Positions 1-6,863 of a DNA stretch of 12,927 nucleotides are shown here, piece after piece. Position numbers and translations under genes: made by a program. Where the stretch lies: positions 1 through 12,927 of the forward strand of contig CAMPHL010000020.1 of assembly GCA_946885905.1 (NCBI GenBank), in the 5' to 3' direction. A model generated the notes under the pieces. It saw only the letters and a program-made list of their open reading frames with translations, had not been told where the DNA came from and made no database searches. This DNA is from an uncultured Pseudomonadota bacterium. Lineage in GTDB: Bacteria; Pseudomonadota; Gammaproteobacteria; Burkholderiales; Usitatibacteraceae. The stretch's first letter is position 1. Each line of letters begins with the position of its first letter.

Positions 1-1584
1 GCCCGTATCTTCACCTCCGACCCTGCCCTCGAAGTGGGGCCACGCTTCTCGCCCGATGGAACGCAGGTCGCCTTCGCCCTCGGAGAGGGCTCCAGCTCGC
101 GCATCGTCGTCCAGGCGCTCGACACGTCGTCGCGCCACTTCGTCGGCGACGGTTCCGACCTAAGGTTGGCGCCGGTCTTCTTTCCCGAAGGTGGGCGACT
201 CGCCTACTGGAGGCGGGCCGCCGGAACGTGCGCCATCGTCGAGCACGACCTCGCGAGCGGCGCCGAGAAGACGCTACTCGATTGCGCGCTCAGCCCTCGC
301 GCGCGCTTCGACCTCTCGCGCGATGGAGCGCGCATCGTCTTCTCCGGGCAAGCGCACCGCGAGCAGCCCGCAAGCCTCTGGATCCAGGAGCTGCGCCCGG
401 GCGCGGAGCCCATGAGCCTCACCTCGCCGCAGGCCGGCGCAGGCGACGACCTCCAGCCGCGTTTCAGCCCCGACGGCACGCGCGTGATCTACTTCCGCGG
501 CAACGAATCGCACCGCCGGGCCTGGATCGTGGAGACGGCAGCTTCGCGGTCGGCGCGCGCGGTCGGCGCCCACGAGGGGCTGGTCTATGGCGCCGCGTGG
601 CTGGATTCGCGTGGGCCCGTGCTCGTCGCGGCCGACTGGCTGGGTTTCCGCGCGCTCAACCTGCTCGATCTCGACAGCGGCGCGGCCACGCTCGTGGGCG
701 CCCGCGGCGCGCGTTCACCCGACGTGGGCGCGGGCGGACGCATCGCTTGGGAGCATGCCGAGTATTCCGCCAACCTCTGGATCGCGCGGCAGGGCGCGGA
801 ACCGCGGATGCTCTGGCGTTCGACGCGCTACAGCGGCCAGGCCGAGTTCTCTCCCGACGGACGCCGCGTCGCCTTCGCCTCGAATCGCGACGGGACGGAC
901 GCGATCTACGTGGCCGCCCTCGACGGCGCCGCGCGGCGCGTGGCCTTCGGCGATGCGTGGCGTTACTCGCGCCCCCACTGGTCGGCGGACGGATCGGCGG
1001 TGTACGCGACCCGCGTGGCGGTGAGCGGAGGCGGGCCGGCGATCCAGGAGGCGGTGCGCATTCCGGCCTCCGGCGGCCCGATCGAAGCGCTCGCGCTCGG
1101 GGGCGGGGCCGCGGACGTGCGCGAGAGCCGCGATGGACGCTGGCTCTATTGGGCCGTGCCCTCGGCGAATGCGCTCACGCTGTGGCGCGCGCCGCGCGGC
1201 CAGCCAGGCCAATCGCAGCGCCTGCCGCTTCCACCGGTGTCCCATTTCCACACGAACGCCGAGTGGCTGGTCTTCGCCCAGCCAGAGCTCGCGCGCCTCA
1301 CGGCGTGCCGCCTCGCTTCGCTGGCGTGCGCTCCGTTGCCGGTGGAGATCGAGGCCGGCGCGCTCTATCACTGGGCGCTCGGAGCGCGTTCGCTCTATGT
1401 GCGCAAGCGCGAGGGCGGCAACGTCGTGGTGGCCGTGCACGACATCGCCACGGGCGAGCGCCGCGCGACACTGCCGCTCGCGCCCAGCGGCGCCGGGACC
1501 TCGATCGCGGTCGCCCCCGACGAGGGCGCCCTCCTCATCGCGCGGGAGGAGGGGCCGGCGGTTGACCTGATGCTGGCGCGCTAG
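1..1584 (+). CDS. PD40/WD40-like beta-propeller protein, 5'-truncated; probable C-terminal part of a winged-helix regulator
   Basis: The reading frame is open from base 1, so the gene starts beyond the left edge; a GTG at 34 lies inside the propeller and is not a believable start. About 527 residues are visible. PD40-type repeats recur: RFSPDG near bases 43-60, LSRDG near 313, RFSPDGTRVIYF near 460-498, EFSPDGRRVAFASN near 844-885, HWSADG near 978 and SRDGRWLYW near 1126-1152. The segment NLWIARQG...FSPDGRRVAFASNRDG and the ending VDLMLAR resemble the C-terminal halves of proteobacterial CadC-like regulators, in which an N-terminal winged helix is joined to a TolB/PD40 propeller. That fusion is inferred, because the DNA-binding part is not in view; a stand-alone TolB-like propeller is the alternative. 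The last 50 bases overlap the convergent hydrolase gene. Confidence 0.75.
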   Translation, partial: ARIFTSDPALEVGPRFSPDGTQVAFALGEGSSSRIVVQALDTSSRHFVGDGSDLRLAPVFFPEGGRLAYWRRAAGTCAIVEHDLASGAEKTLLDCALSPRARFDLSRDGARIVFSGQAHREQPASLWIQELRPGAEPMSLTSPQAGAGDDLQPRFSPDGTRVIYFRGNESHRRAWIVETAASRSARAVGAHEGLVYGAAWLDSRGPVLVAADWLGFRALNLLDLDSGAATLVGARGARSPDVGAGGRIAWEHAEYSANLWIARQGAEPRMLWRSTRYSGQAEFSPDGRRVAFASNRDGTDAIYVAALDGAARRVAFGDAWRYSRPHWSADGSAVYATRVAVSGGGPAIQEAVRIPASGGPIEALALGGGAADVRESRDGRWLYWAVPSANALTLWRAPRGQPGQSQRLPLPPVSHFHTNAEWLVFAQPELARLTACRLASLACAPLPVEIEAGALYHWALGARSLYVRKREGGNVVVAVHDIATGERRATLPLAPSGAGTSIAVAPDEGALLIAREEGPAVDLMLAR

Positions 1585-2623
1585 GCGGGGGTGGCGGCCA
1601 CAGCTTCGCCACCGCCGCGCGAACGAAGAACTGGTCAAAGGCCTGGCGCTTCATCGGCGTGTCCACGTGCTTGTGGCGGAATGCGGCGGTGTCGAGCATG
1701 CCGGGCGCATCCTCCCCCGAGACGCCGCGCACCTTCATCGCCGTGAGCTGCTCGTGCGTGCTTTCGATGAGCGCACGGACGTCACGGACGTAGGCGGTGT
1801 CGCGCATGACCGGGCCGTGGCCCGGCACGAGGATCCTCGCGTCCAGCGCGGCAAGCGCGTCCATCGTGGCGATCCAGGGCTCCAGGTCGGAGCCGATGGC
1901 GTAGGGCACCGGCGCCACGACGATGTCGCCGCTCGCGACCAGGCGGTCCTGCTTGACCCACACCACGAGGTCGCCGGGCGTGTTGCCCGTGCCGATGTGC
2001 CGCACCGACGCGGTGACTGCGCCCAGGTCCACTTCCATGTCGCCCGCGAACGGCGTGTCCGGCGGAAGGTACGTCGTGTCCGGGATCTCGTCCCTCGCCG
2101 CCTCCACACAGGCGAGCGTGCGGTCGATCCAGAGCTTTTCGTCGTCGCTCTTCGAGGCCTCGCGGCGCTTCTTCATCGCCGCGACGGCCGAGACCAGGCG
2201 CTCGGGCGTGCGCTTCGCATAGTCGGTGTAGAACGCCGCAGCGCGCTCGATGGTGTGCGGATGCGCAATCACCTTCGCTGCGGGCCACATTTCCTTGAAC
2301 ACGGAATTGGCGAGGAGGTGGTCTCCGTGCCAGTGCGTGTTCACCACGTAGCGCACGGGAGCCTTCGTGATCGCCTTCAGATCGGCCACGACGCGCCGCG
2401 CGATGCCGGGAAACTGCCCGGTGTCCACTACCATCACGGCGTCGCGGCCCACGATCGCGACGATGTTGCCGTTCACCACCGCCGTCGTGCCCTCGGCCGC
2501 CTCGAACACGTGCACGTGGGTCGAGGCCTGGACGCGACGGTACTGCATCATGTCGCAGCCCCCGCCGGCCGCGGGCCGGGCGAGGCAGAGCGCGGCTACG
2601 AGCAGCGGAAGGGCGATGCGCAT
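1535..2623 (-). CDS. Secreted metallo-beta-lactamase-fold hydrolase
   Basis: A 362-residue protein beginning MRIALPLLVAALCLARPAAG, a Sec-type signal peptide (basic, hydrophobic core, small residues near 18-22), so probably periplasmic. The MBL signature THWHGDH lies at residues 96-102 (H97, H99, D101, H102). Further metal-site motifs are SGD (D233) and PGHGP (H269). The position that usually carries the third histidine (GHTPGD) reads GNTPGD, with N214; I recall the same GNT form in some MBL subfamilies, so the enzyme is not necessarily dead. Substrate cannot be told from sequence. The tail after about residue 340 is Pro/Ala-rich and low in complexity. The ATG at 2623-2621 follows GGAG with a 5-base spacer. 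The gene is divergent from fba and overlaps the propeller gene end by 50 bases. Confidence 0.85.
   Translation of the reverse strand: MRIALPLLVAALCLARPAAGGGCDMMQYRRVQASTHVHVFEAAEGTTAVVNGNIVAIVGRDAVMVVDTGQFPGIARRVVADLKAITKAPVRYVVNTHWHGDHLLANSVFKEMWPAAKVIAHPHTIERAAAFYTDYAKRTPERLVSAVAAMKKRREASKSDDEKLWIDRTLACVEAARDEIPDTTYLPPDTPFAGDMEVDLGAVTASVRHIGTGNTPGDLVVWVKQDRLVASGDIVVAPVPYAIGSDLEPWIATMDALAALDARILVPGHGPVMRDTAYVRDVRALIESTHEQLTAMKVRGVSGEDAPGMLDTAAFRHKHVDTPMKRQAFDQFFVRAAVAKLWPPPPPSAPASGQPPAPPPAR
1585..1618 (+). terminator. Strong hairpin directly after the propeller gene stop codon
   Basis: The left arm GCGG (1585-1588) plus GGTGGCG (1590-1596) pairs with CGCCACC (1607-1613) plus CCGC (1615-1618), with one G/G mismatch (1589/1614) and a 10-base loop. 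That gives 11 base pairs beginning at the base after the TAG. No T-run follows, so it is at best a non-canonical terminator. On the minus strand the same bases encode the proline/alanine-rich tail of the hydrolase, so the GC-rich composition could also be a by-product of that coding. Confidence 0.4.
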
Positions 2624-2708
2624 GGGAGCTCCGCGGAAGGAATTGCCGGGGATTCTGCGCTTGGCGCCGATTGCGCGGTGATACGGATCGTTACCGAGGC
2701 GGGCGCGC

Positions 2709-2714
2709 TAAAAT
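2709..2714 (+). promoter_or_regulatory. Possible -10 element (TAAAAT) for fba
   Basis: TAAAAT lies 27 bases before the fba ATG, in the 118-base gap between the divergent hydrolase and fba genes, and is the only AT-rich hexamer of that kind in the gap. No convincing -35 hexamer stands 16-18 bases upstream, so the call is weak. The fba ribosome-binding site is probably AAAGGA at 2728-2733. Confidence 0.3.
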
Positions 2715-2741
2715 CGGCGTTTTGGGAAAGGAACCGCGCCA

Positions 2742-3806
2742 ATGGCACTCGTCTCGATGCGTCAACTGCTGGACCATGCCGCCGAAAACGGCTACGGACT
2801 GCCCGCCTTCAACGTGAACAACCTCGAGCAGGTGCAGGCGATCATGGAGGCGGCCTCCGAGACCGACAGCCCGGTGATCATGCAGGCCTCGGCGGGCGCG
2901 CGGAAGTACGCGGGCGAAACCTTCCTCAAGTACCTGATCGAAGCCGCGGTGGCGAGCTTTCCGAAGACGCCGGTGGCGATGCACCAGGACCACGGCCAGT
3001 CGCCCGCCGTGTGCGAGGGCGCGATCAAGCTGGGCTTTTCCAGCGTGATGATGGACGGCTCGCTGGAAGCCGACGGCAAGACCATCGCCAGCTACGAGTA
3101 CAACGTGCAGGTCACCAAGCAGGTGGTGGACATGGCGCATCGCCTGGGCGTCTCGGTCGAGGGCGAGCTCGGCTGCCTGGGATCGCTGGAGACGATGCGC
3201 GGCGACAAGGAAGACGGCCACGGCACCGATGCCACGATGACGCGCGACATGCTGCTCACCGACCCCGAGCAGGCCGCCGACTTCGTGAAGAAGACCGGGG
3301 TGGACGCGCTCGCGATCGCGATCGGCACCTCGCACGGCGCGTACAAGTTCACGCGCAAGCCCACGGGCGACATCCTCGCCATCGATCGCATCAAGGAGAT
3401 CCACCGCCGCATCCCCAACACCCACCTCGTGATGCACGGCTCCTCGTCGGTGCCGCAGGATTTGCTGCAGGTGATCCGCGGGAACGGCGGCGAGATGAAG
3501 GAGACATACGGCGTGCCGGTCGAGGAGATCCAGGAAGGCATCAAGCACGGTGTGCGCAAGGTGAACATCGACACCGACATTCGCCTGGCGATGACCGCGG
3601 CCATCCGCAAGTACATGAATGCGAACAAGAGCGCCTTCGATCCGCGCGACTACCTGAAGCCCGCGCGCGCCGCGGCCAAGCAGATCTGCAAGCAGCGCTA
3701 CACCCAGTTCGGGTGCGCCGGGCAGGGCTCGAAGCTGCAGCCGCTGCCGCTGGAAAAGATGGCCTCGCGCTACGCCAAGGGGGAACTCGCAGCCGTCGTG
3801 AACTGA
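2742..3806 (+). CDS. fba: Fructose-bisphosphate aldolase, class II (zinc-dependent)
   Basis: A 354-residue cytoplasmic enzyme that reversibly cleaves fructose 1,6-bisphosphate into dihydroxyacetone phosphate and glyceraldehyde 3-phosphate (glycolysis, gluconeogenesis, and the Calvin cycle where present). Visible class II motifs are PAFNVNN (21-27), HQDHG (81-85; D83 catalytic, H84 zinc), VEGELG (139-144), GTSHG (196-200), MHGSSS (231-236) and NIDTD (275-279). Length and motifs fit the class IIB form of Proteobacteria (CbbA/Fba type). The ATG is preceded by AAAGGA at 8 bases. It heads a same-strand run with a class I aldolase 31 bases downstream and then purC. Adjacency of fba and purC is common in Betaproteobacteria; pyk or pgk, often found upstream, are absent here. 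A role in carbon fixation cannot be judged from this window. Confidence 0.96.
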   Translation: MALVSMRQLLDHAAENGYGLPAFNVNNLEQVQAIMEAASETDSPVIMQASAGARKYAGETFLKYLIEAAVASFPKTPVAMHQDHGQSPAVCEGAIKLGFSSVMMDGSLEADGKTIASYEYNVQVTKQVVDMAHRLGVSVEGELGCLGSLETMRGDKEDGHGTDATMTRDMLLTDPEQAADFVKKTGVDALAIAIGTSHGAYKFTRKPTGDILAIDRIKEIHRRIPNTHLVMHGSSSVPQDLLQVIRGNGGEMKETYGVPVEEIQEGIKHGVRKVNIDTDIRLAMTAAIRKYMNANKSAFDPRDYLKPARAAAKQICKQRYTQFGCAGQGSKLQPLPLEKMASRYAKGELAAVVN

Positions 3807-3810
3807 CCGA

Positions 3811-3837
3811 GGAGGATCACCCTCCGGAGGTTTTCCC
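3811..3837 (+). promoter_or_regulatory. Ribosome-binding region of the class I aldolase gene with a small hairpin
   Basis: GGAGG (3811-3815), five bases, CCTCC (3821-3825), then immediately GGAGG (3826-3830), 7 bases before the ATG at 3838. The first GGAGG can pair with CCTCC in a 5-bp hairpin that leaves the second GGAGG free as Shine-Dalgarno. CCTCC also matches the second GGAGG, but with no loop they cannot fold fully on one strand. This is the clearest Shine-Dalgarno in the window. A regulatory role is inference. Confidence 0.55.
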
Positions 3838-4860
3838 ATGGATACGCGCCTCATGACCGAAACCGCCCGCGCCATGGTCGCGCCGGGCAAGGGCCTGCTC
3901 GCGGCCGACGAAAGCGCGGGCACGTGCAAGAAGCGCTTCGATGCCGTCAAGGTTGAATCCACCGAAGAGAACCGCCGGGCCTACCGCGAGCTGCTGTTCA
4001 CGGCTCCCGGCATCGAGCAGCACGTGAGCGGCGTGATCCTCTTCGACGAGACGCTGCGCCAGTCCACGAAGGACGGCACGAACTTCGGCAAGTACCTGGG
4101 CTCGCGCGGGATCATCCCCGGCATCAAGGTGGACGCCGGCGCCCACGACATGGCGCTGCACCCCGGCGAGAAGGTGACCGAGGGCCTGGACGGGTTGCAG
4201 AAGCGCATGGCCGAGTACTTCGGCATGGGCGCGCGCTTCGCCAAGTGGCGTGCCGTGATCACGATCGGCGAGGGCATTCCCTCCGCGGCGTGCATCAAGG
4301 CCAACGCGCACGCGCTGGCGCGTTACTCGGCCATCTGCCAGGAAGCCTCGATCGTGCCGATCGTCGAGCCCGAGGTGCTGATGGACGGCGGCCACACCGC
4401 CGCGCGCAGCGAGCGCGTGCACCAGGACATGCTCGAAGCCGTCTTCCACGAGCTCGAGCGCCATGGCGTCTGGCTGGAGCAGGTCATCCTCAAGGCGAGC
4501 ATGGTGGTGTCGGGCAACCAGAATCCGCAGCAGGCCGGCGTGGCCGAAGTCGCGGAACGCACGCTGCGGGTGCTCAAGCGCACCGTTCCGGCGGCGCTGC
4601 CGGGCGTGGTCTTCCTCTCGGGCGGGCAGACCGACGAGAACGCGACGGCGCACCTGGACGCCATGAACCGCATCGGCGCACCCTGGCCGCTCACGTTCAG
4701 CTACAGCCGCGCGCTGCAGCAAGCGGCGCTTTCGACCTGGCGCGGCGACGCCGCCAACGTATCCGCGGCGCAGGCCGCCTTCGCGCACCGGGCCCGCATG
4801 AACAGCCTCGCCGCGAGGGGCCAGTGGACGAAAGACCTGGAGAAGAAAGCCGCCCCGTGA
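3838..4860 (+). CDS. Fructose-bisphosphate aldolase, class I (Schiff-base type)
   Basis: A 340-residue protein of the eukaryote-like class I aldolase family, catalysing the same cleavage as the upstream class II enzyme but by lysine Schiff base and without metal. The landmarks match rabbit aldolase numbering shifted by 10: LAADES (D24, rabbit D33), GIKVD (K97, K107), AKWR (K136, K146), IVEPE (E177 and E179, E187 and E189), ILKASMV (K219, the Schiff-base lysine K229) and SGGQ (S261, S271). It ends KKAAP; the C-terminal tyrosine of animal aldolases is not present. The start is fixed by a strong GGAGG 7 bases upstream. It lies 31 bases after fba and overlaps the purC start by 4 bases, so co-transcription and translational coupling are likely. 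Having both non-homologous aldolases adjacent is unusual. Confidence 0.95.
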   Translation: MDTRLMTETARAMVAPGKGLLAADESAGTCKKRFDAVKVESTEENRRAYRELLFTAPGIEQHVSGVILFDETLRQSTKDGTNFGKYLGSRGIIPGIKVDAGAHDMALHPGEKVTEGLDGLQKRMAEYFGMGARFAKWRAVITIGEGIPSAACIKANAHALARYSAICQEASIVPIVEPEVLMDGGHTAARSERVHQDMLEAVFHELERHGVWLEQVILKASMVVSGNQNPQQAGVAEVAERTLRVLKRTVPAALPGVVFLSGGQTDENATAHLDAMNRIGAPWPLTFSYSRALQQAALSTWRGDAANVSAAQAAFAHRARMNSLAARGQWTKDLEKKAAP

Positions 4861-5735
4861 GCGAAGTGTTCGAAACCTCGATCAGGAGCCTGCCGCTGCT
4901 CGGGCGCGGCAAGGTCCGCGATATCTACGCCATCGGCGACGACAAGCTCCTCATCGTCACCACCGACCGCCTCTCCGCCTACGACGTGATCCTGCCGACC
5001 CCGGTGCCGCAGAAGGGCCGCGTGCTAACCGAGCTCGCGAACTTCTGGTTCGGCAAGCTCGCGTCGATCGTGCCCAACCACTTGACCGGCATCGACCCCG
5101 AGACGGTGGTCGCCCGGGAGGAGCGCGAGCAGGTGCGCGGACGCGCGATCGTGGTGAAAAAGATGAAAACCCTCCCGGTCGAGGCGGTCGTGCGTGGCTA
5201 CCTCGAAGGCTCGGGCTGGAAGGAGTACAGCGAGGGCGGCAAGGTCTGCGGCGTGCCGCTGCCGCCGGGATTGAAGCGCGCCTCGAAGCTGCCCGAACCC
5301 ATCTTCACGCCAGCCACCAAGGCCGAAGCCGGCCACCACGACGAGAACATCTCCTTCGAGCGCATGGCGCAGATGCTGGGCGAGGCGCGCGCGAAGGAGG
5401 TGCGCGACACCGCCATCAAGCTCTACACCGCCGCCGCCGAGTACGCGCTCGCGCGCGGCATCATCATCGCCGACACCAAGTTCGAGTTCGGCGTCGACGA
5501 ATCCGGCAAGCTCCACCTGATCGACGAGGCGCTCACGCCCGATTCCTCGCGCTTCTGGCCGCTTTCCAGCTGGAAGGAGGGTGCCAGCCCCGAGAGCTTC
5601 GACAAGCAGTACGTACGCAACTGGCTCGACGCGATCGGCTTCGAGAGGAAGCCGCCCGCGCCCGCCATGCCGGCCGACGTGGCCGCGAAGACCTCCGAGA
5701 AATACCAGGAAGCCGCGCGCCGCCTGATGGCCTGA
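4857..5735 (+). CDS. purC: Phosphoribosylaminoimidazole-succinocarboxamide synthase (SAICAR synthase)
   Basis: A 292-residue enzyme of de novo purine synthesis that joins aspartate to CAIR using ATP. Both family signatures are present: [16 protein letters not shown] near residues 104-119 and ADTKFEFG near residue 205. Other recognisable blocks are GRGKVRDIY near residues 16-24, DRLSAYD near 37-43, GHHDENIS near 160 and [14 protein letters not shown] near 222. The reading frame runs open far upstream through the aldolase gene, but those residues are not purC-like; GTG at 4857, giving [13 protein letters not shown], matches the usual betaproteobacterial N-terminus and length. Its first bases overlap the aldolase TGA (GTGA), so translation is probably coupled. 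No close Shine-Dalgarno is visible. Confidence 0.96.
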   Translation: MSEVFETSIRSLPLLGRGKVRDIYAIGDDKLLIVTTDRLSAYDVILPTPVPQKGRVLTELANFWFGKLASIVPNHLTGIDPETVVAREEREQVRGRAIVVKKMKTLPVEAVVRGYLEGSGWKEYSEGGKVCGVPLPPGLKRASKLPEPIFTPATKAEAGHHDENISFERMAQMLGEARAKEVRDTAIKLYTAAAEYALARGIIIADTKFEFGVDESGKLHLIDEALTPDSSRFWPLSSWKEGASPESFDKQYVRNWLDAIGFERKPPAPAMPADVAAKTSEKYQEAARRLMA

Positions 5736-5749
5736 GCCGGACGGCCCTC

Positions 5750-5764
5750 GCCCCGGAACGGGGC
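5750..5764 (+). terminator. GC-rich hairpin after purC
   Basis: GCCCCG (5750-5755), loop GAA, CGGGGC (5759-5764) form a perfect 6-bp stem 15 bases after the purC stop. No T-run follows directly, so it may be only a weak or Rho-assisted end of the aldolase-purC unit, or a spacer element before the glycosyltransferase gene. Confidence 0.3.
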
Positions 5765-5788
5765 CTCCCGCGACGCTGTCTTTCGGAA

Positions 5789-6859
5789 ATGGAGGCCGCC
5801 CGCGCGGGAGCGCTACGCATCGCCCTGGTTTCGCCGCTCTTCGAGAGCGTTCCGCCCAAGCTCTATGGCGGGACCGAGCGCGTGGTCTCATGGCTTACCG
5901 AGGAACTGGTCGCCCAGGGCCACGACGTGACGCTCTTCGCCACCGCGGATTCGCGCACGACCGCGCGCCTGCACGCGGCGGCGCCGCACGGCTTGAGGCT
6001 GGACGAGCAATGCCGGGACCCCGCAGCCTGGCACGTGACGATGCTGCACGATGTGGTCGAGCGTGCGCGCGACTTCGACCTCGTCCACTTCCACCTCGAC
6101 CACGCGCATTTCCCGGTCGTGCGCGCAGCGCGCCTGCGCGCACTCACGACACTGCACGGTCGCCTCGACCTGCCCGAGCTGCAGCCCCTTTTCGCGCGCT
6201 ATCCCGACGTGGCGCTGGTCTCCATCTCGGATGCGCAACGAAAGCCTTTGCCTCGGGCGGGATGGCTGGGCACCGTCCACCACGGGCTCCCACGCGACCT
6301 TTTGCCGTTCAACCCGCGGCCTGGCCGGTATCTCGCCTTCCTCGGGCGCATCTCGCCCGAGAAGCGCCCGGACCGCGCGATCCGCATCGCGCGGCGCGCC
6401 GGGATACCGCTGCGCATCGCGGCGAAGGTCGAGTCCTCCGACCGCGCGTACTTCGAATCGGAGATCAAGCCGCTGCTCGACGGCCCCGGCGTGGAGTTCA
6501 TCGGCGAGATCGGCGAGCGCGAGAAGGCCGAGTTCCTCGGCAACGCGCTAGCGCTCCTCTTCCCGATCGACTGGCCCGAGCCCTTCGGCGTGGTGATGAT
6601 CGAGGCGATGGCGTGCGGCACTCCGGTCATCGCATGGAACTGCGGCTCCGTGCCCGAGGTGATCGAGGCCGGAGTGAACGGGTGGGTGGTGGACGACGAG
6701 AACGCGGCGGTGGCCGCCGCCGCGCAATGCGCCTCGTTCGATCGCGCCGCATGCCGCCGCCATTTCGAGGAACGCTTCACCGCCGAGCGCATGGCCGCCG
6801 ATTACGTGGCGCTCTATCGCGCGCTCCTCGCCGCGACCGTGCCGCGCCGCGTCGCCTGA
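5789..6859 (+). CDS. GT4-family glycosyltransferase
   Basis: A 356-residue GT-B-fold, retaining-type sugar transferase of the GT4 / glycosyl transferases group 1 family. The N-terminal domain begins RIALVSPLFESVPPKLYGGTER (residues 10-31, given here as the GGTER loop at 27-31) and continues with LTEELVAQGHDVTLFATADS. The C-terminal nucleotide-sugar domain shows FLGRISPEKRPD (184-195) and the donor-site E-x7-E motif EPFGVVMIE (E264, E272), then ACGTPVIAW. No signal peptide or membrane segment is seen, so it is cytoplasmic. The ATG at 5789 has only a weak upstream AG-rich stretch, so the exact start is less certain than the gene. Donor and acceptor are unknown. The following gene, 4 bases away, encodes a debranching-type glucosidase, suggesting a glucan or related oligosaccharide as product; that is inference. 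Confidence 0.9.
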   Translation: MEAARAGALRIALVSPLFESVPPKLYGGTERVVSWLTEELVAQGHDVTLFATADSRTTARLHAAAPHGLRLDEQCRDPAAWHVTMLHDVVERARDFDLVHFHLDHAHFPVVRAARLRALTTLHGRLDLPELQPLFARYPDVALVSISDAQRKPLPRAGWLGTVHHGLPRDLLPFNPRPGRYLAFLGRISPEKRPDRAIRIARRAGIPLRIAAKVESSDRAYFESEIKPLLDGPGVEFIGEIGEREKAEFLGNALALLFPIDWPEPFGVVMIEAMACGTPVIAWNCGSVPEVIEAGVNGWVVDDENAAVAAAAQCASFDRAACRRHFEERFTAERMAADYVALYRALLAATVPRRVA

Positions 6860-6863
6860 AGCC

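Noticed and set aside
1667..3856. A 729-codon plus-strand open frame running antisense to the MBL hydrolase and out of frame through fba.
   Set aside because: It crosses two well-supported genes in the wrong frame or strand and yields His/Arg-rich, motif-free protein; a composition artefact.
4245..4856. A 5' extension of the purC frame through the class I aldolase gene.
   Set aside because: The extra residues are Arg/Ala-rich and unlike SAICAR synthase; the GTG at 4857 gives the normal N-terminus and length.
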